A stretch of DNA of 7,591 nt from Pseudomonadota bacterium (GTDB lineage: Bacteria > Pseudomonadota > Alphaproteobacteria > Sphingomonadales > SMXR01): positions 1-7,591 of the forward strand of contig JADFFP010000055.1 of NCBI GenBank assembly GCA_022568115.1. Direction: 5' to 3'. A program made the position numbers and the translations under genes. Position 1 is the first letter of the stretch. Every line of letters begins with the position of its first letter. Shown one piece after another: positions 1-6,713 of this stretch. Under the pieces are notes generated by a model. That model was not told the DNA's origin. It saw nothing but the letters and a program-made list of their open reading frames with translations, and searched no databases.

Positions 1-1
1 G

Positions 2-1369
2 GCCGGGCTTTTGAACAAAATTGGCACTGACGAGCAAAAAAAGACCTACCTCCCGAACATGATATCTGGCAAATGGACCGGAACCATGAACCTGACCGAA
101 CCGCAATGCGGCACTGATCTTCGGCTGTTGCGCACCAAGGCCGAACTTAAGAACGATGGCTTCTACAAGATCACCGGCACCAAGATTTTTATTTCCGCCG
201 GTGAACATGACCTGTCGGAAAACATCATTCACCTGGTGCTGGCCAGGATTCCCGGCGGGCCGGAGGGTGTCAAGGGCATCAGCCTGTTTCTTGTTCCCAA
301 ACTGATCGACGGCAAGCCGAACCGGGTAAGCTGCGGCTCGATTGAGGAAAAAATGGGCATTCATTCCAATTCCACCTGCCTGTTGAATTATGACAGCGCC
401 TCCGGTTCTCTGGTCGGCAAGGAGCACGAAGGCCTGAGGGGTATGTTCGTCCTGATGAACGCGGCCCGTCTGGGCACCGGCCTGCAGGCCCTGGGCATTT
501 CGGAAGTGGCCACCCAGAACGCCGCCGATTATGCCAGAGACCGTCTGCAGGGACGCTCGCTAACCGGCGTCAAGTTTCCCGACAAGGTGGCGGACCCGAT
601 TATTGTTCATGCCGATGTCCGGCGCATGCTGATGGATGCCCGCTGTTTTAACGAGGGCGCCCGCGCCCTGGCGCTGTGGATCGGCCTGCAGATGGATCTG
701 GAGGAAAAGGCGGCAACGGAAAATGAGCGCAAGGCAGCCAAGAACCTGCTGGCGCTGATGATCCCGACCGCCAAGGGGGTGATGTCGGATCTGGGCTACG
801 CCAACGCCACCAATGCCCAGCAGGTGTTCGGCGGCCACGGCTATATCCATGAATGGGGCATGGAACAGTTCGTCCGCGATGCCCGCATTACCATGCTGTA
901 CGAAGGCACCAACGGCATCCAGGCGATGGACCTGGTGGGCCGCAAGCTGCCCAAGGATAATGGTGAGGCGATCCGCGCCTATTTCCAGATGATAGAAGGT
1001 TATTGCAAGGAGTATGAGAAGGACTATGCCGAGTTTACCGATCCCCTGAAAAAAGCGTTGGGGGATTTGCAGCAGGCGGCCATGTGGCTGATGCAAAACG
1101 CCATCAAGAACCCTGACAACGCCGGGGCGGCAGCGACCAGTTTTATGCACCTGATGGGCCTGGTGGCGCTCGGCCATATGTGGGCGTGGATGGCGGTCAC
1201 CTCTGACCAGGCCTTGAAAGCCGGCGCCAGCGACAAAGCCTTTCACGAAGCCAAACTGATCACCGCCCGATATTTCATGAACCGGCATTTGCCCCAGACC
1301 GGAAGTTACTATAAGAAAATCGAGGCCGGGTCCGAATTTATGATGGCCCTGCCTGCTGAAGCCTTTTAA
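2..1369 (+). CDS. Acyl-CoA dehydrogenase, large DmdC-like type (5' end missing)
   Basis: This is a cytoplasmic FAD-dependent acyl-CoA dehydrogenase, catalysing the first, alpha-beta desaturating step of beta-oxidation or of a related acyl-CoA pathway. The frame is open from base 2; the first TTG (base 11) is internal, because conserved sequence already precedes it. In the visible 455 codons, TEPQCGTD lies near residues 32-39 (middle flavin/substrate domain), FGGHGY at 276-281, and YEGTNGIQ contains the expected catalytic base Glu301 (bases 902-904). About 140 residues after that match the extra C-terminal domain found in acyl-CoA dehydrogenases of roughly 600 residues, the group that includes 3-methylmercaptopropionyl-CoA dehydrogenase DmdC. 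About 140 N-terminal residues should therefore lie off the left edge. Substrate chain length cannot be read from sequence; the downstream thiolase and hydratase/dehydrogenase favour general fatty acyl-CoA over a DMSP role. Confidence 0.93.
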   Translation, partial: AGLLNKIGTDEQKKTYLPNMISGKWTGTMNLTEPQCGTDLRLLRTKAELKNDGFYKITGTKIFISAGEHDLSENIIHLVLARIPGGPEGVKGISLFLVPKLIDGKPNRVSCGSIEEKMGIHSNSTCLLNYDSASGSLVGKEHEGLRGMFVLMNAARLGTGLQALGISEVATQNAADYARDRLQGRSLTGVKFPDKVADPIIVHADVRRMLMDARCFNEGARALALWIGLQMDLEEKAATENERKAAKNLLALMIPTAKGVMSDLGYANATNAQQVFGGHGYIHEWGMEQFVRDARITMLYEGTNGIQAMDLVGRKLPKDNGEAIRAYFQMIEGYCKEYEKDYAEFTDPLKKALGDLQQAAMWLMQNAIKNPDNAGAAATSFMHLMGLVALGHMWAWMAVTSDQALKAGASDKAFHEAKLITARYFMNRHLPQTGSYYKKIEAGSEFMMALPAEAF

Positions 1370-1386
1370 AACCGAAGCCTTTTAAA
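1358..1386 (+). repeat. 13-bp direct repeat over the acyl-CoA dehydrogenase stop codon
   Basis: GAAGCCTTTTAAA occurs at 1358-1370 and again at 1374-1386, giving a period of 16 bases. The first copy encodes the last residues (Glu-Ala-Phe) and the TAA stop. The second lies in the gap before the thiolase. It looks like a short tandem duplication from replication slippage and lengthens the intergenic gap to 31 bases. No function is evident. Confidence 0.8.
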
Positions 1387-1400
1387 GAAAGTGAGCAACC

Positions 1401-2609
1401 ATGACCGAAGCCTATATCTATGACGCCGTCCGGACCCCCCGCGGGCGGGGCAAAAAAGACGGCTCACTCCACGAAATCACCCCGATCCAGCTGGCGACCC
1501 AAGCGCTGGAGGCGGTGCGCGGCCGCACTAAGCTCGATACCGCGCTGGTTGATGATGTGGTGCTGGGCTGTGTCGGGCCGGTCGGCGAACAGGGGGCCAA
1601 CATCGCCCGGGTGGCGGCCTTGAATGCCGGGTTTGACAACGGGGTCGCGGGGTTCCAGATCAACCGCTTTTGCGCTTCCGGCCTTGAAGCCGTCAATATC
1701 GCCGCCGCCAAGGTCATCTCGGGCGAGGCCGATTTCGTTATCGGCGGCGGGGTTGAGAGCATGAGCCGGGTGCCGATGGGATCCGACGGCGGGGCCATGG
1801 CGACCGACCCGGCGGTGGCGTTCAAAACCTATTTCGTCCCGCAGGGAATATCCGCCGACCTGATCGCCACCAAATACGGTTATTCCCGCGATGATGTCGA
1901 CGCCTACGCGGTCGAAAGCCAGAAGCGCGCCGGAAAATCCTGGGATCAGGAGCGGTTCAAGAACTCGATCATCCCGGTCAAGGACGTGATCGGCCTTACC
2001 GTGCTTGATCATGACGAGAACCGGCGTCCTGAAACCGATATGCAGTCCCTGGCAAGTTTAAAGCCATCGTTCGCCGACATGGGTCAGAATTACGGCTTTG
2101 ATTCGGTGGCGATCCAGAAATATCCGGAATTTGAGGCGATCAATCATGTCCATCACGCCGGTAATTCCTCCGCCATCGTCGATGGCGCCGCCGCGGTGCT
2201 GGTCGGCAGCAAGGAAGCGGGCGGGAAAGCAGGCTTGAAGCCCCGCGCCCGGTTAAAAGCGTTCGCCTCGGTCGGCACCGAACCGACCATCATGCTGACC
2301 GGTCCTTCGTTCGCCGCCGAAAAAGCCCTGAAAAAAGCCGGCATGGCCGCCTCCGACATCGATTTGTGGGAGATCAACGAGGCCTTCTCGGCGGTGGTCC
2401 TGCGCTTTATGGAGGCAATGTCGGTTGACCATTCGGTCCTCAACGTCTGCGGCGGGGCGATTGCCCTCGGCCATCCCCTCGGGGCGACCGGGGCGATGAT
2501 CCTGGGGACCGTTCTTGATGAACTGGAGCGGACCGGTAAATCAACCGCGGTGATCGCGTTGTGCATCGGCGCCGGGATGGGCACAGCAACAATTATTGAA
2601 CGGGTTTAG
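1401..2609 (+). CDS. Acetyl-CoA C-acetyltransferase / 3-ketoacyl-CoA thiolase
   Basis: This 402-residue thiolase cleaves 3-ketoacyl-CoA with CoA to release acetyl-CoA, the last step of beta-oxidation; the biosynthetic direction, condensing two acetyl-CoA, is also possible. The nucleophile is Cys91 in NRFCASG. NEAF is at 326-329, the catalytic His358 is in GHPLG, and the second catalytic Cys388 is in CIGAGMG near the C terminus, so the enzyme appears intact. Position 350, just before GGAIALGHP, is Cys where many relatives have Asn or His. The ATG at 1401 has a purine-rich AGTGAG six bases upstream, and the N-terminal AYIYDAVRTPRG begins as usual for the family. The gene lies 31 bases after the acyl-CoA dehydrogenase and 10 bases before fadJ, so co-transcription is likely. 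It is probably the beta subunit (FadA/FadI role) partnering the next gene product; the exact subfamily is uncertain. Confidence 0.95.
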   Translation: MTEAYIYDAVRTPRGRGKKDGSLHEITPIQLATQALEAVRGRTKLDTALVDDVVLGCVGPVGEQGANIARVAALNAGFDNGVAGFQINRFCASGLEAVNIAAAKVISGEADFVIGGGVESMSRVPMGSDGGAMATDPAVAFKTYFVPQGISADLIATKYGYSRDDVDAYAVESQKRAGKSWDQERFKNSIIPVKDVIGLTVLDHDENRRPETDMQSLASLKPSFADMGQNYGFDSVAIQKYPEFEAINHVHHAGNSSAIVDGAAAVLVGSKEAGGKAGLKPRARLKAFASVGTEPTIMLTGPSFAAEKALKKAGMAASDIDLWEINEAFSAVVLRFMEAMSVDHSVLNVCGGAIALGHPLGATGAMILGTVLDELERTGKSTAVIALCIGAGMGTATIIERV

Positions 2610-2619
2610 GGGGAGCATC

Positions 2620-4776
2620 ATGACCAAAACTATCAAATTCTCCATTGATGCGGACGGCATCGCCACCCTCGCTATCGACGTTCCCGATCATTCCATGAAT
2701 GTCCTGAACCGGGAATGCATTGAAGACCTGGACAGCCTGGTCGATAAGGTTATCGCCGATGATAAAATCAAGGGGGCGATTATTACCTCGGGAAAAGACA
2801 GTGGTTTTGTCGCCGGGGCGGATATTTCCCTGATCAATGAGCTGATCCAACTGGCCAAAAAAGAAGACGCGGCCACAACCTTTGAAAACCAGTTCACCCT
2901 GAATGCCCTGTTCCGCAAGATCGAAACCTGCGGCAAGCCGTTTGCCGCCGCCGTCAACGGCCTGACGCTGGGCGGCGGGTTTGAGCTGGCGCTGTGCTGC
3001 CATTACCGTATTTGCGCCGATGATCCTTTTATCAAGATCGGTTTTCCCGAAGTGATGCTGGGGATTCTTCCCGGCGCCGGGGGCACCCAGCGATTGCCGC
3101 GCCTGGCCGGGTTTATGGTCGGGCTGCAGTACATGACCACCGGTAAAAACATGAGCCCGCAAGAGGCCAAGGCGTTCGGCATTTTCCAAGGGCTGGCGCC
3201 CCGTGACAAGCTAATGCAAGCGGCCAAAAAATGGCTGATGGAAAGCCCTGATCCGGTGGCGCCGTGGGACAAGAAGGGCTTCAGGTACCCTGGCGGGGGC
3301 GGCGCCATGCACCCCAAGGCGGTGCAAACCATGATCGGCGCGGCCGCCATGGCCCAGGATAAGACCTTCCATAACTATCCGGCGGTCGAGGCGATCCTCA
3401 GTTGCGTTTACGAGGGCAGTATTGTCCCCTTCGATACCGGCATCAGGATTGAAAGCAAGTATTTCACCAAGCTGCTGCTGGGGCCGGAGCCGGGCAACAT
3501 GGTGCGCACCCTTTTCATCAACAAACAGGCGGCCGAGAAAGGCATGGCCCGGCCCGAAGGCATACCCGAAATGAACACAAAAAAACTCGGCATGCTGGGC
3601 GCCGGCATGATGGGGGCGGGGATTGCTTATGTCTCGGCGCGCGCCGGGATCGACGTGGTGCTGCTGGACCGCACCACAAAGGACGCCGAAAAGGGCAAGG
3701 ATTATTCCCGCAAACTGGTGGAAAAGGGCATCAAGCGCAAGAAAACCACCAAGGAAAAGGGCGAGGCGCTGCTCGCCCGCATCCACCCGACCGACAGCTA
3801 CGATGACCTTAAAGGCTGTGACCTGATTATTGAGGCGGTGTTCGAAGACCCCAAGATCAAGGCCGGCGTGATCAAGAAGACCGAGGCGGTTATCCCCAAG
3901 GACTTTTTTTTCGCCTCCAACACCTCGACCCTGCCGATCACCGGGCTGGCGGAAAATTCCCGGCGCCCGGAACAGTTCATCGGCGTCCACTTTTTCTCTC
4001 CCGTCGACAAGATGATGCTGGTGGAGATAATTCTCGGTAAAAAAACCGGCGATGAGGTTCTCGCCAAGGCGCTGGATTACGTCCGCCAGATTCGGAAAAT
4101 CCCGATCGTGGTTAATGATTCCCGCGGTTTTTACACCACCCGGTGCTTTTCCACCTATGTCCAGGAAGGGGTCGCCATGGTCAAGGAGGGGGTCAAGCCC
4201 GCACTGATCGAAAACGCCGCCAAAATGGCCGGCATGCCGGTCGGCCCGCTAGCGATTGGCGACGAAGTATCGATCGAGCTGATGTACAATATCCAGAAAT
4301 CCACCGAAGCCGGGGAAGGAAAGAACTATAAACCTCACCCTGCCGACCAGGTGGCGAAGCTGTTCGTGGAAAAGCTGGGGCGCCTGGGGCGCAAGAACGG
4401 TAAAGGGTTCTATGACTACCCCGAAGGCGGCAAAAAGCACCTGTGGCCGGGCTTGGCCGAGCATTTTCCGGTCTCAAAAACCCAGCCAGCCCTGGATGAA
4501 GTGCAAAAACGGCTGTTGTACCGCCAGGCGATCGAGGTCACCCGTTGCCTTGAGGAAGGCGTTTTGCGCGATGTCCCCTCTGCTGATGTCGGCTCGATCT
4601 TCGGCTGGGGCTTCGCCCCGTTTAGCGGCGGGGTTTTGTCCTATATCGACACTGTTGGGGCCAAAAATTTCGTAGAGGAAGCCGAGCGGCTGGCTAAAAC
4701 CTACGGCGAGCGTTTTTCCCCGCCCGAAGGTCTGAAAAAAATGGCCGAAGCCGGGGAAACCTATTATCCGGCATGA
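2620..4776 (+). CDS. fadJ: Bifunctional enoyl-CoA hydratase / 3-hydroxyacyl-CoA dehydrogenase (fatty oxidation complex alpha subunit)
   Basis: This 718-residue multifunctional enzyme hydrates trans-2-enoyl-CoA and then oxidises the L-3-hydroxyacyl-CoA with NAD+, steps two and three of beta-oxidation. The crotonase domain is about residues 1-200: FVAGADIS forms part of the oxyanion hole, and the two catalytic glutamates are Glu122 (GGGFEL) and Glu144 (GFPEV). A linker follows, then the Rossmann domain with GAGMMG at 327-332. The dehydrogenase dyad is His457 (GVHFFSP) and Glu469 (LVEII), and two C-terminal 3HCDH domains complete it. Length matches FadB/FadJ (about 715-730). I chose the ATG at 2620 because AGGGGGAG lies just upstream; an earlier in-frame TTG at 2596 would overlap the thiolase. 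The stop overlaps the yjbQ start by 4 bases. FadB versus FadJ naming is not settled by sequence alone. Confidence 0.96.
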   Translation: MTKTIKFSIDADGIATLAIDVPDHSMNVLNRECIEDLDSLVDKVIADDKIKGAIITSGKDSGFVAGADISLINELIQLAKKEDAATTFENQFTLNALFRKIETCGKPFAAAVNGLTLGGGFELALCCHYRICADDPFIKIGFPEVMLGILPGAGGTQRLPRLAGFMVGLQYMTTGKNMSPQEAKAFGIFQGLAPRDKLMQAAKKWLMESPDPVAPWDKKGFRYPGGGGAMHPKAVQTMIGAAAMAQDKTFHNYPAVEAILSCVYEGSIVPFDTGIRIESKYFTKLLLGPEPGNMVRTLFINKQAAEKGMARPEGIPEMNTKKLGMLGAGMMGAGIAYVSARAGIDVVLLDRTTKDAEKGKDYSRKLVEKGIKRKKTTKEKGEALLARIHPTDSYDDLKGCDLIIEAVFEDPKIKAGVIKKTEAVIPKDFFFASNTSTLPITGLAENSRRPEQFIGVHFFSPVDKMMLVEIILGKKTGDEVLAKALDYVRQIRKIPIVVNDSRGFYTTRCFSTYVQEGVAMVKEGVKPALIENAAKMAGMPVGPLAIGDEVSIELMYNIQKSTEAGEGKNYKPHPADQVAKLFVEKLGRLGRKNGKGFYDYPEGGKKHLWPGLAEHFPVSKTQPALDEVQKRLLYRQAIEVTRCLEEGVLRDVPSADVGSIFGWGFAPFSGGVLSYIDTVGAKNFVEEAERLAKTYGERFSPPEGLKKMAEAGETYYPA

Positions 4777-5195
4777 CCCAGCTGTTTCAGGAAACGCTGA
4801 TCATTACGGGCAAAGGACCGGGGCTTCACGATATCACCGGCGAGGTTGCCGGCTGGCTGCACGGACTTTCGGTCGATGCCGGGCTCCTTACCCTTTTTAT
4901 CGCCCATACCTCGGCCTCGCTGACCATTCAGGAGAACGCCGATGCCGATGTCTGCCGCGACCTGGAGGATTTCTTCAGTAATCTTGTGAAGCGCGGCCCC
5001 TCCCTTTACCGCCACAGCGCGGAAGGACCGGACGATATGCCGGCTCATATCAGATCGGCGCTGACCAGCACCTCCTTAAGCATTCCGGTCAAGGGAGGCA
5101 AACCGATGCTGGGGGTGTGGCAGGGGATTTACCTGTTTGAGCACCGTGACCGCCCGCAGCCGCGCAAGGTACACCTTTCATTTCAGGGAAATTAG
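4773..5195 (+). CDS. yjbQ: YjbQ / UPF0047 family protein
   Basis: This 140-residue protein is a full-length member of the YjbQ (UPF0047) family, annotated in databases as a secondary thiamine-phosphate synthase enzyme because of weak thiamine-phosphate synthase activity. Its physiological role is not firmly known. Family marks are HTSASLTIQENAD at 45-57, EGPDDMPAHIRSALT at 84-98, and GVWQGIYLFEH at 114-124. The histidines in HTS, PAHIR and FEH are typical of the putative active or metal site. Its ATG shares bases with the fadJ stop (an ATGA overlap) and I see no good Shine-Dalgarno sequence, so translation is probably coupled to fadJ. It is thus the last gene of the beta-oxidation operon, directly before a strong terminator. 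No membrane segment or signal peptide is seen, so it is likely cytoplasmic. Confidence 0.93.
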   Translation: MTQLFQETLIITGKGPGLHDITGEVAGWLHGLSVDAGLLTLFIAHTSASLTIQENADADVCRDLEDFFSNLVKRGPSLYRHSAEGPDDMPAHIRSALTSTSLSIPVKGGKPMLGVWQGIYLFEHRDRPQPRKVHLSFQGN

Positions 5196-5225
5196 GAATT
5201 CCGGCGGCAACTGGTTCCTTAAAAC

Positions 5226-5274
5226 GCAAAAAAGCGGCGTAATGCCGTTTTTTGCAAATCTTTTTGGTTTTTTT
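5226..5274. terminator. Intrinsic terminator, apparently bidirectional
   Basis: The arms GCAAAAAAGCGGC (5226-5238) and GCCGTTTTTTGC (5244-5255) form a 12-bp stem with one bulged G and the 5-base loop GTAAT. On the + strand the stem's own T6 and the T-rich 5259-5274 follow the GC core. On the minus strand the same hairpin has T6 after its GC core. It lies 30 bases after the yjbQ stop (+) and about 60 bases after the stop of the small minus-strand gene, so it probably ends both convergent transcripts. Confidence 0.85.
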
Positions 5275-5315
5275 AGACCGGGTTTCGGGGCAAGACCTCC
5301 GATGAACGCATCAAC

Positions 5316-5420
5316 TTACAGGACCTGGGCGAAGAGGTTGATCAGGTGGTAGGAAAAAGTCGTCCAGTAAACGCCGGTGTAGGCCGTTACGATCATTAAG
5401 ATGGGGTATGAGACGTTCAT
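5316..5420 (-). CDS. Small hydrophobic (probable membrane) protein, 34 residues
   Basis: On the minus strand an ATG at 5420 opens 34 codons ending in TAA (5316-5318). AAGAGGAG sits seven bases upstream of the ATG, a near-ideal ribosome binding site and the strongest in the left piece. The protein starts MNVSYPILMIVTAYTG and ends INLFAQVL. From residue 6 to the end it is almost wholly hydrophobic and aromatic, with only one ionisable side chain (a His near residue 25), no Lys, Arg, Asp or Glu, and room for one membrane-spanning helix. I do not recognise a family. The start has the dedicated terminator hairpin downstream (5226-5255) and an AT-rich promoter-like region with CtrA-like boxes upstream, which together support a real gene. 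It could instead be a small regulatory or toxin-like peptide, but no antitoxin or antisense RNA is evident. Confidence 0.72.
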   Translation of the reverse strand: MNVSYPILMIVTAYTGVYWTTFSYHLINLFAQVL

Positions 5421-5463
5421 TGCTTTGCTCCTCTTGATGTTGATTTAAGAGTAGCAACGCTTG

Positions 5464-5501
5464 TTAAATATCCCCTTAAGGATCAGTTAATCAAAGCTTA
5501 A
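5464..5501 (-). promoter_or_regulatory. Tandem CtrA-like boxes upstream of the small membrane protein gene
   Basis: TTAA occurs at 5476-5479, 5487-5490 and 5498-5501. Each neighbouring pair is separated by exactly 7 bases, giving two overlapping copies of TTAA-N7-TTAA, the consensus of the alphaproteobacterial response regulator CtrA. A fourth TTAA at 5464-5467 is off by one base (N8). The array is 44-80 bases upstream of the 34-codon gene start on the minus strand. A weak promoter can be drawn across it: -35 TTGATT (minus strand of 5489-5494) and -10 GATATT (minus strand of 5467-5472), 16 bases apart. The -35 overlaps the middle TTAA, a geometry known for CtrA-activated promoters. CtrA identity and sign of control are inference. 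Confidence 0.5.
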
Positions 5502-5507
5502 CGGGGC

Positions 5508-5532
5508 AAAAAAAATTATTAGGTCAAATAAT
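5508..5532 (-). terminator. Weak candidate terminator of yceI
   Basis: Read on the minus strand, ATTATT and AATAAT (5532-5527 and 5520-5515) form a 6-bp stem around a 6-base loop, followed by a run of T (5515-5508 read backwards). It starts about 40 bases after the yceI stop. The stem has no GC pairs, so termination would be inefficient. Some read-through from yceI into the small gene is plausible. Confidence 0.3.
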
Positions 5533-5570
5533 GTAGACAAACCTCAAAAAATAGTACTTTTCCCAAGGTT

Positions 5571-6191
5571 TCAGGAGCCAGGAGTAACCCCGCCTTCGAG
5601 AACCAGTTCGAATGACACATTGGTTATTGGGGAAATAGAATCAAGACCTACCAGACCGCGCAAGGTCTCTATCCCGCCTTCGAGGCTATAATCGGCGGCA
5701 TCGATGATCACCGGCAAGAATGAGGAAACCGTAACACGGTCCCAAGCAGTGCGTGTCATCACTACGTCCACGGCAATGGGCTGTTCGATGCCGTGAAGCG
5801 ACAGGGTCCCGCTGATGCGGGTCCGCAGGGTGGCTCCAACCGGCAAATTTTCGAAAACCCGGGGCTCGAACGGGCCGCTGATGGTGGCCAGCGCCCAGGT
5901 ATCGGTTTCAAAAAAGAACTCGCGCATGCGTTCGTTACGGATATCAAAGTTGGTTTCGACCGTCCGCAGATCCATGGTGATCGAATATTCGCCCATGAAA
6001 TCAGCTCCGCCGGAAAGACCCGTGATGGTGTGAACCTCTTCAATATTGCCGTTTTTAACCGAAGTGAAGGAGAGCGAGCTTTCCGCCGCATTTAAGGTCC
6101 AGAAAGCGGGAATTGAGTGGGAATAAAAGTAATAAGCCGCCGCCAATACCACCGCAAGGCCAGCGAGGATGTAAAAAGGAGGTCTTTTCAT
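5571..6191 (-). CDS. YceI-family protein with N-terminal membrane segment
   Basis: This 206-residue protein matches the YceI family, lipocalin-like beta-barrel proteins that bind polyisoprenoid lipids and usually act in the periplasm. Residues 7-23 are a hydrophobic helix after a short basic start (MKRPP), acting as a signal peptide or uncleaved anchor. The mature part begins around residue 28 (FWTLNAAESSLSFTSVK). Family features include MDLRTVETNFDIRNERMREF (73-92) with the downstream FFETDTWALATI, and the ISGTLSLHGIEQPIAVDV strand pair (126-143). The ATG at 6191 has AGAGGGA about eight bases upstream. Only some 60 bases of upstream DNA appear to belong to this gene before the suspected junction near 6260, so its promoter and true upstream neighbour may be missing. 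The specific ligand cannot be predicted. Confidence 0.85.
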   Translation of the reverse strand: MKRPPFYILAGLAVVLAAAYYFYSHSIPAFWTLNAAESSLSFTSVKNGNIEEVHTITGLSGGADFMGEYSITMDLRTVETNFDIRNERMREFFFETDTWALATISGPFEPRVFENLPVGATLRTRISGTLSLHGIEQPIAVDVVMTRTAWDRVTVSSFLPVIIDAADYSLEGGIETLRGLVGLDSISPITNVSFELVLEGGVTPGS

Positions 6192-6203
6192 AAATTTTTC
6201 CCT

Positions 6204-6713
6204 CTAAAAGGTTTTGAACCGGCCCTTGTGAAACAAAAGCGGCGTTTTGTCGGTTTCCCGGTAGCGCACCACCTTGGCAACGATCGAGGCCGCCGCGATG
6301 GAGTTGCAACGCCCATCGCCCTTCACCACTGCCGTGCAGGCCACGTCCAGCGGCGGGATGCGGTTTCCGTCGACCAGCACGTGATCGGGTACGGGATGGA
6401 GCGCCGCCACCACGCGGCTCATTCCCACCAGCGTGGCCTGCAGGATGTTGAGGCGGTCGATCTCGGCCGGTGAAACGACCCGCACCTTCCAGCACACCGC
6501 GCTCGCGCGAATGGCGGTGAAGGCCGTCTCGCGCTCCGCCGCGGTGAGCAGCTTCGAATCGTTCAGCCGTGCCTCGCGCGGCCAATCGGGGGGCAATATC
6601 ACCGCCGCGACCACCACCGGGCCGGCCAGGGGGCCGCGGCCCGCCTCGTCCACTCCCGCAACGCGGTGCCTGCCCTGGCGCCAGTGTTCCGCTTCCAGCA
6701 CGAAGTCAGGCAT
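6204..6713 (-). CDS. rnhB: Ribonuclease HII, 3'-truncated at a sequence junction
   Basis: RNase HII cleaves RNA in RNA/DNA hybrids and 5' of single ribonucleotides in DNA. The start at 6713 ([11 protein letters not shown]) overlaps the rplS stop by 8 bases, indicating translational coupling; an in-frame start further upstream would lie deeper inside rplS. The four catalytic acids are present: Asp22 and Glu23 (VDEAGRG), Asp115 (VLVDGNR) and Asp133 (VVKGDGR). The conserved [11 protein letters not shown] runs to residue 150. From there the sequence stops resembling the family: the next 19 residues (ending GRFKTF) are unrelated. The usual C-terminal part, about 40-60 residues with the His-Lys-Gly-Tyr substrate motif, is absent. 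The reading frame ends at a TAG 12 bases before the yceI start. Identity of the first 150 residues is secure; the product as written is probably not functional or not real. Confidence 0.9.
   Translation of the reverse strand: MPDFVLEAEHWRQGRHRVAGVDEAGRGPLAGPVVVAAVILPPDWPREARLNDSKLLTAAERETAFTAIRASAVCWKVRVVSPAEIDRLNILQATLVGMSRVVAALHPVPDHVLVDGNRIPPLDVACTAVVKGDGRCNSIAAASIVAKVVRYRETDKTPLLFHKGRFKTF
6217..6255. repeat. Nested inverted repeats next to the junction
   Basis: An outer pair AACCG (6217-6221) / CGGTT (6251-6255) encloses an inner pair ACAAAA (6233-6238) / TTTTGT (6245-6250) with loop GCGGCG. AAAAGCGGCGT at 6235-6245 is also found in the terminator at 5230-5240. On the minus strand the inner hairpin could be the remnant of a terminator upstream of yceI, but the stem is short and AT-rich. 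Hairpins at such sites can also promote template switching. Confidence 0.35.
6255..6264. other. Probable join between unrelated sequences
   Basis: RNase HII similarity ends at the Arg codon 6264-6266 (minus strand). The DNA to the left is in a different base-composition regime. Counting sample 60-base rows, 5941-6000 has 27 G/C and 6001-6060 has 30, while 6541-6600 has 39 and 6601-6660 has 50. The break lies in the middle of a conserved helix rather than at a domain edge. Confidence 0.7.

Noticed and set aside
560..1288. Long minus-strand reading frame opposite the acyl-CoA dehydrogenase
   Set aside because: It is the shadow of a clear gene on the other strand; its translation shows no family motif and no convincing ribosome binding site.
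2596..2619. TTG start for fadJ eight codons upstream
   Set aside because: It overlaps the thiolase end, while the ATG at 2620 has a strong ribosome binding site at the right distance.
3211..3990. 259-codon minus-strand frame opposite fadJ
   Set aside because: It lies entirely inside the fadJ gene, whose catalytic motifs prove the + strand frame.
5137..5352. 71-codon + strand frame over the end of yjbQ and the terminator
   Set aside because: It starts inside yjbQ in another frame and reads straight through the terminator hairpin.
5472..5506. Inverted repeat CCCCTTAAG / CTTAA(C)GGGG as a terminator
   Set aside because: No T run follows it on either strand in the needed place; it overlaps the TTAA array and is better read as part of a regulatory region.
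6204..6262. A FHKG string in the truncated rnhB tail resembling the family's HKGY motif
   Set aside because: The spacing from AKVVR is about seven residues too short and the Tyr is replaced by Arg; the surrounding residues show no family similarity, so chance is likelier.
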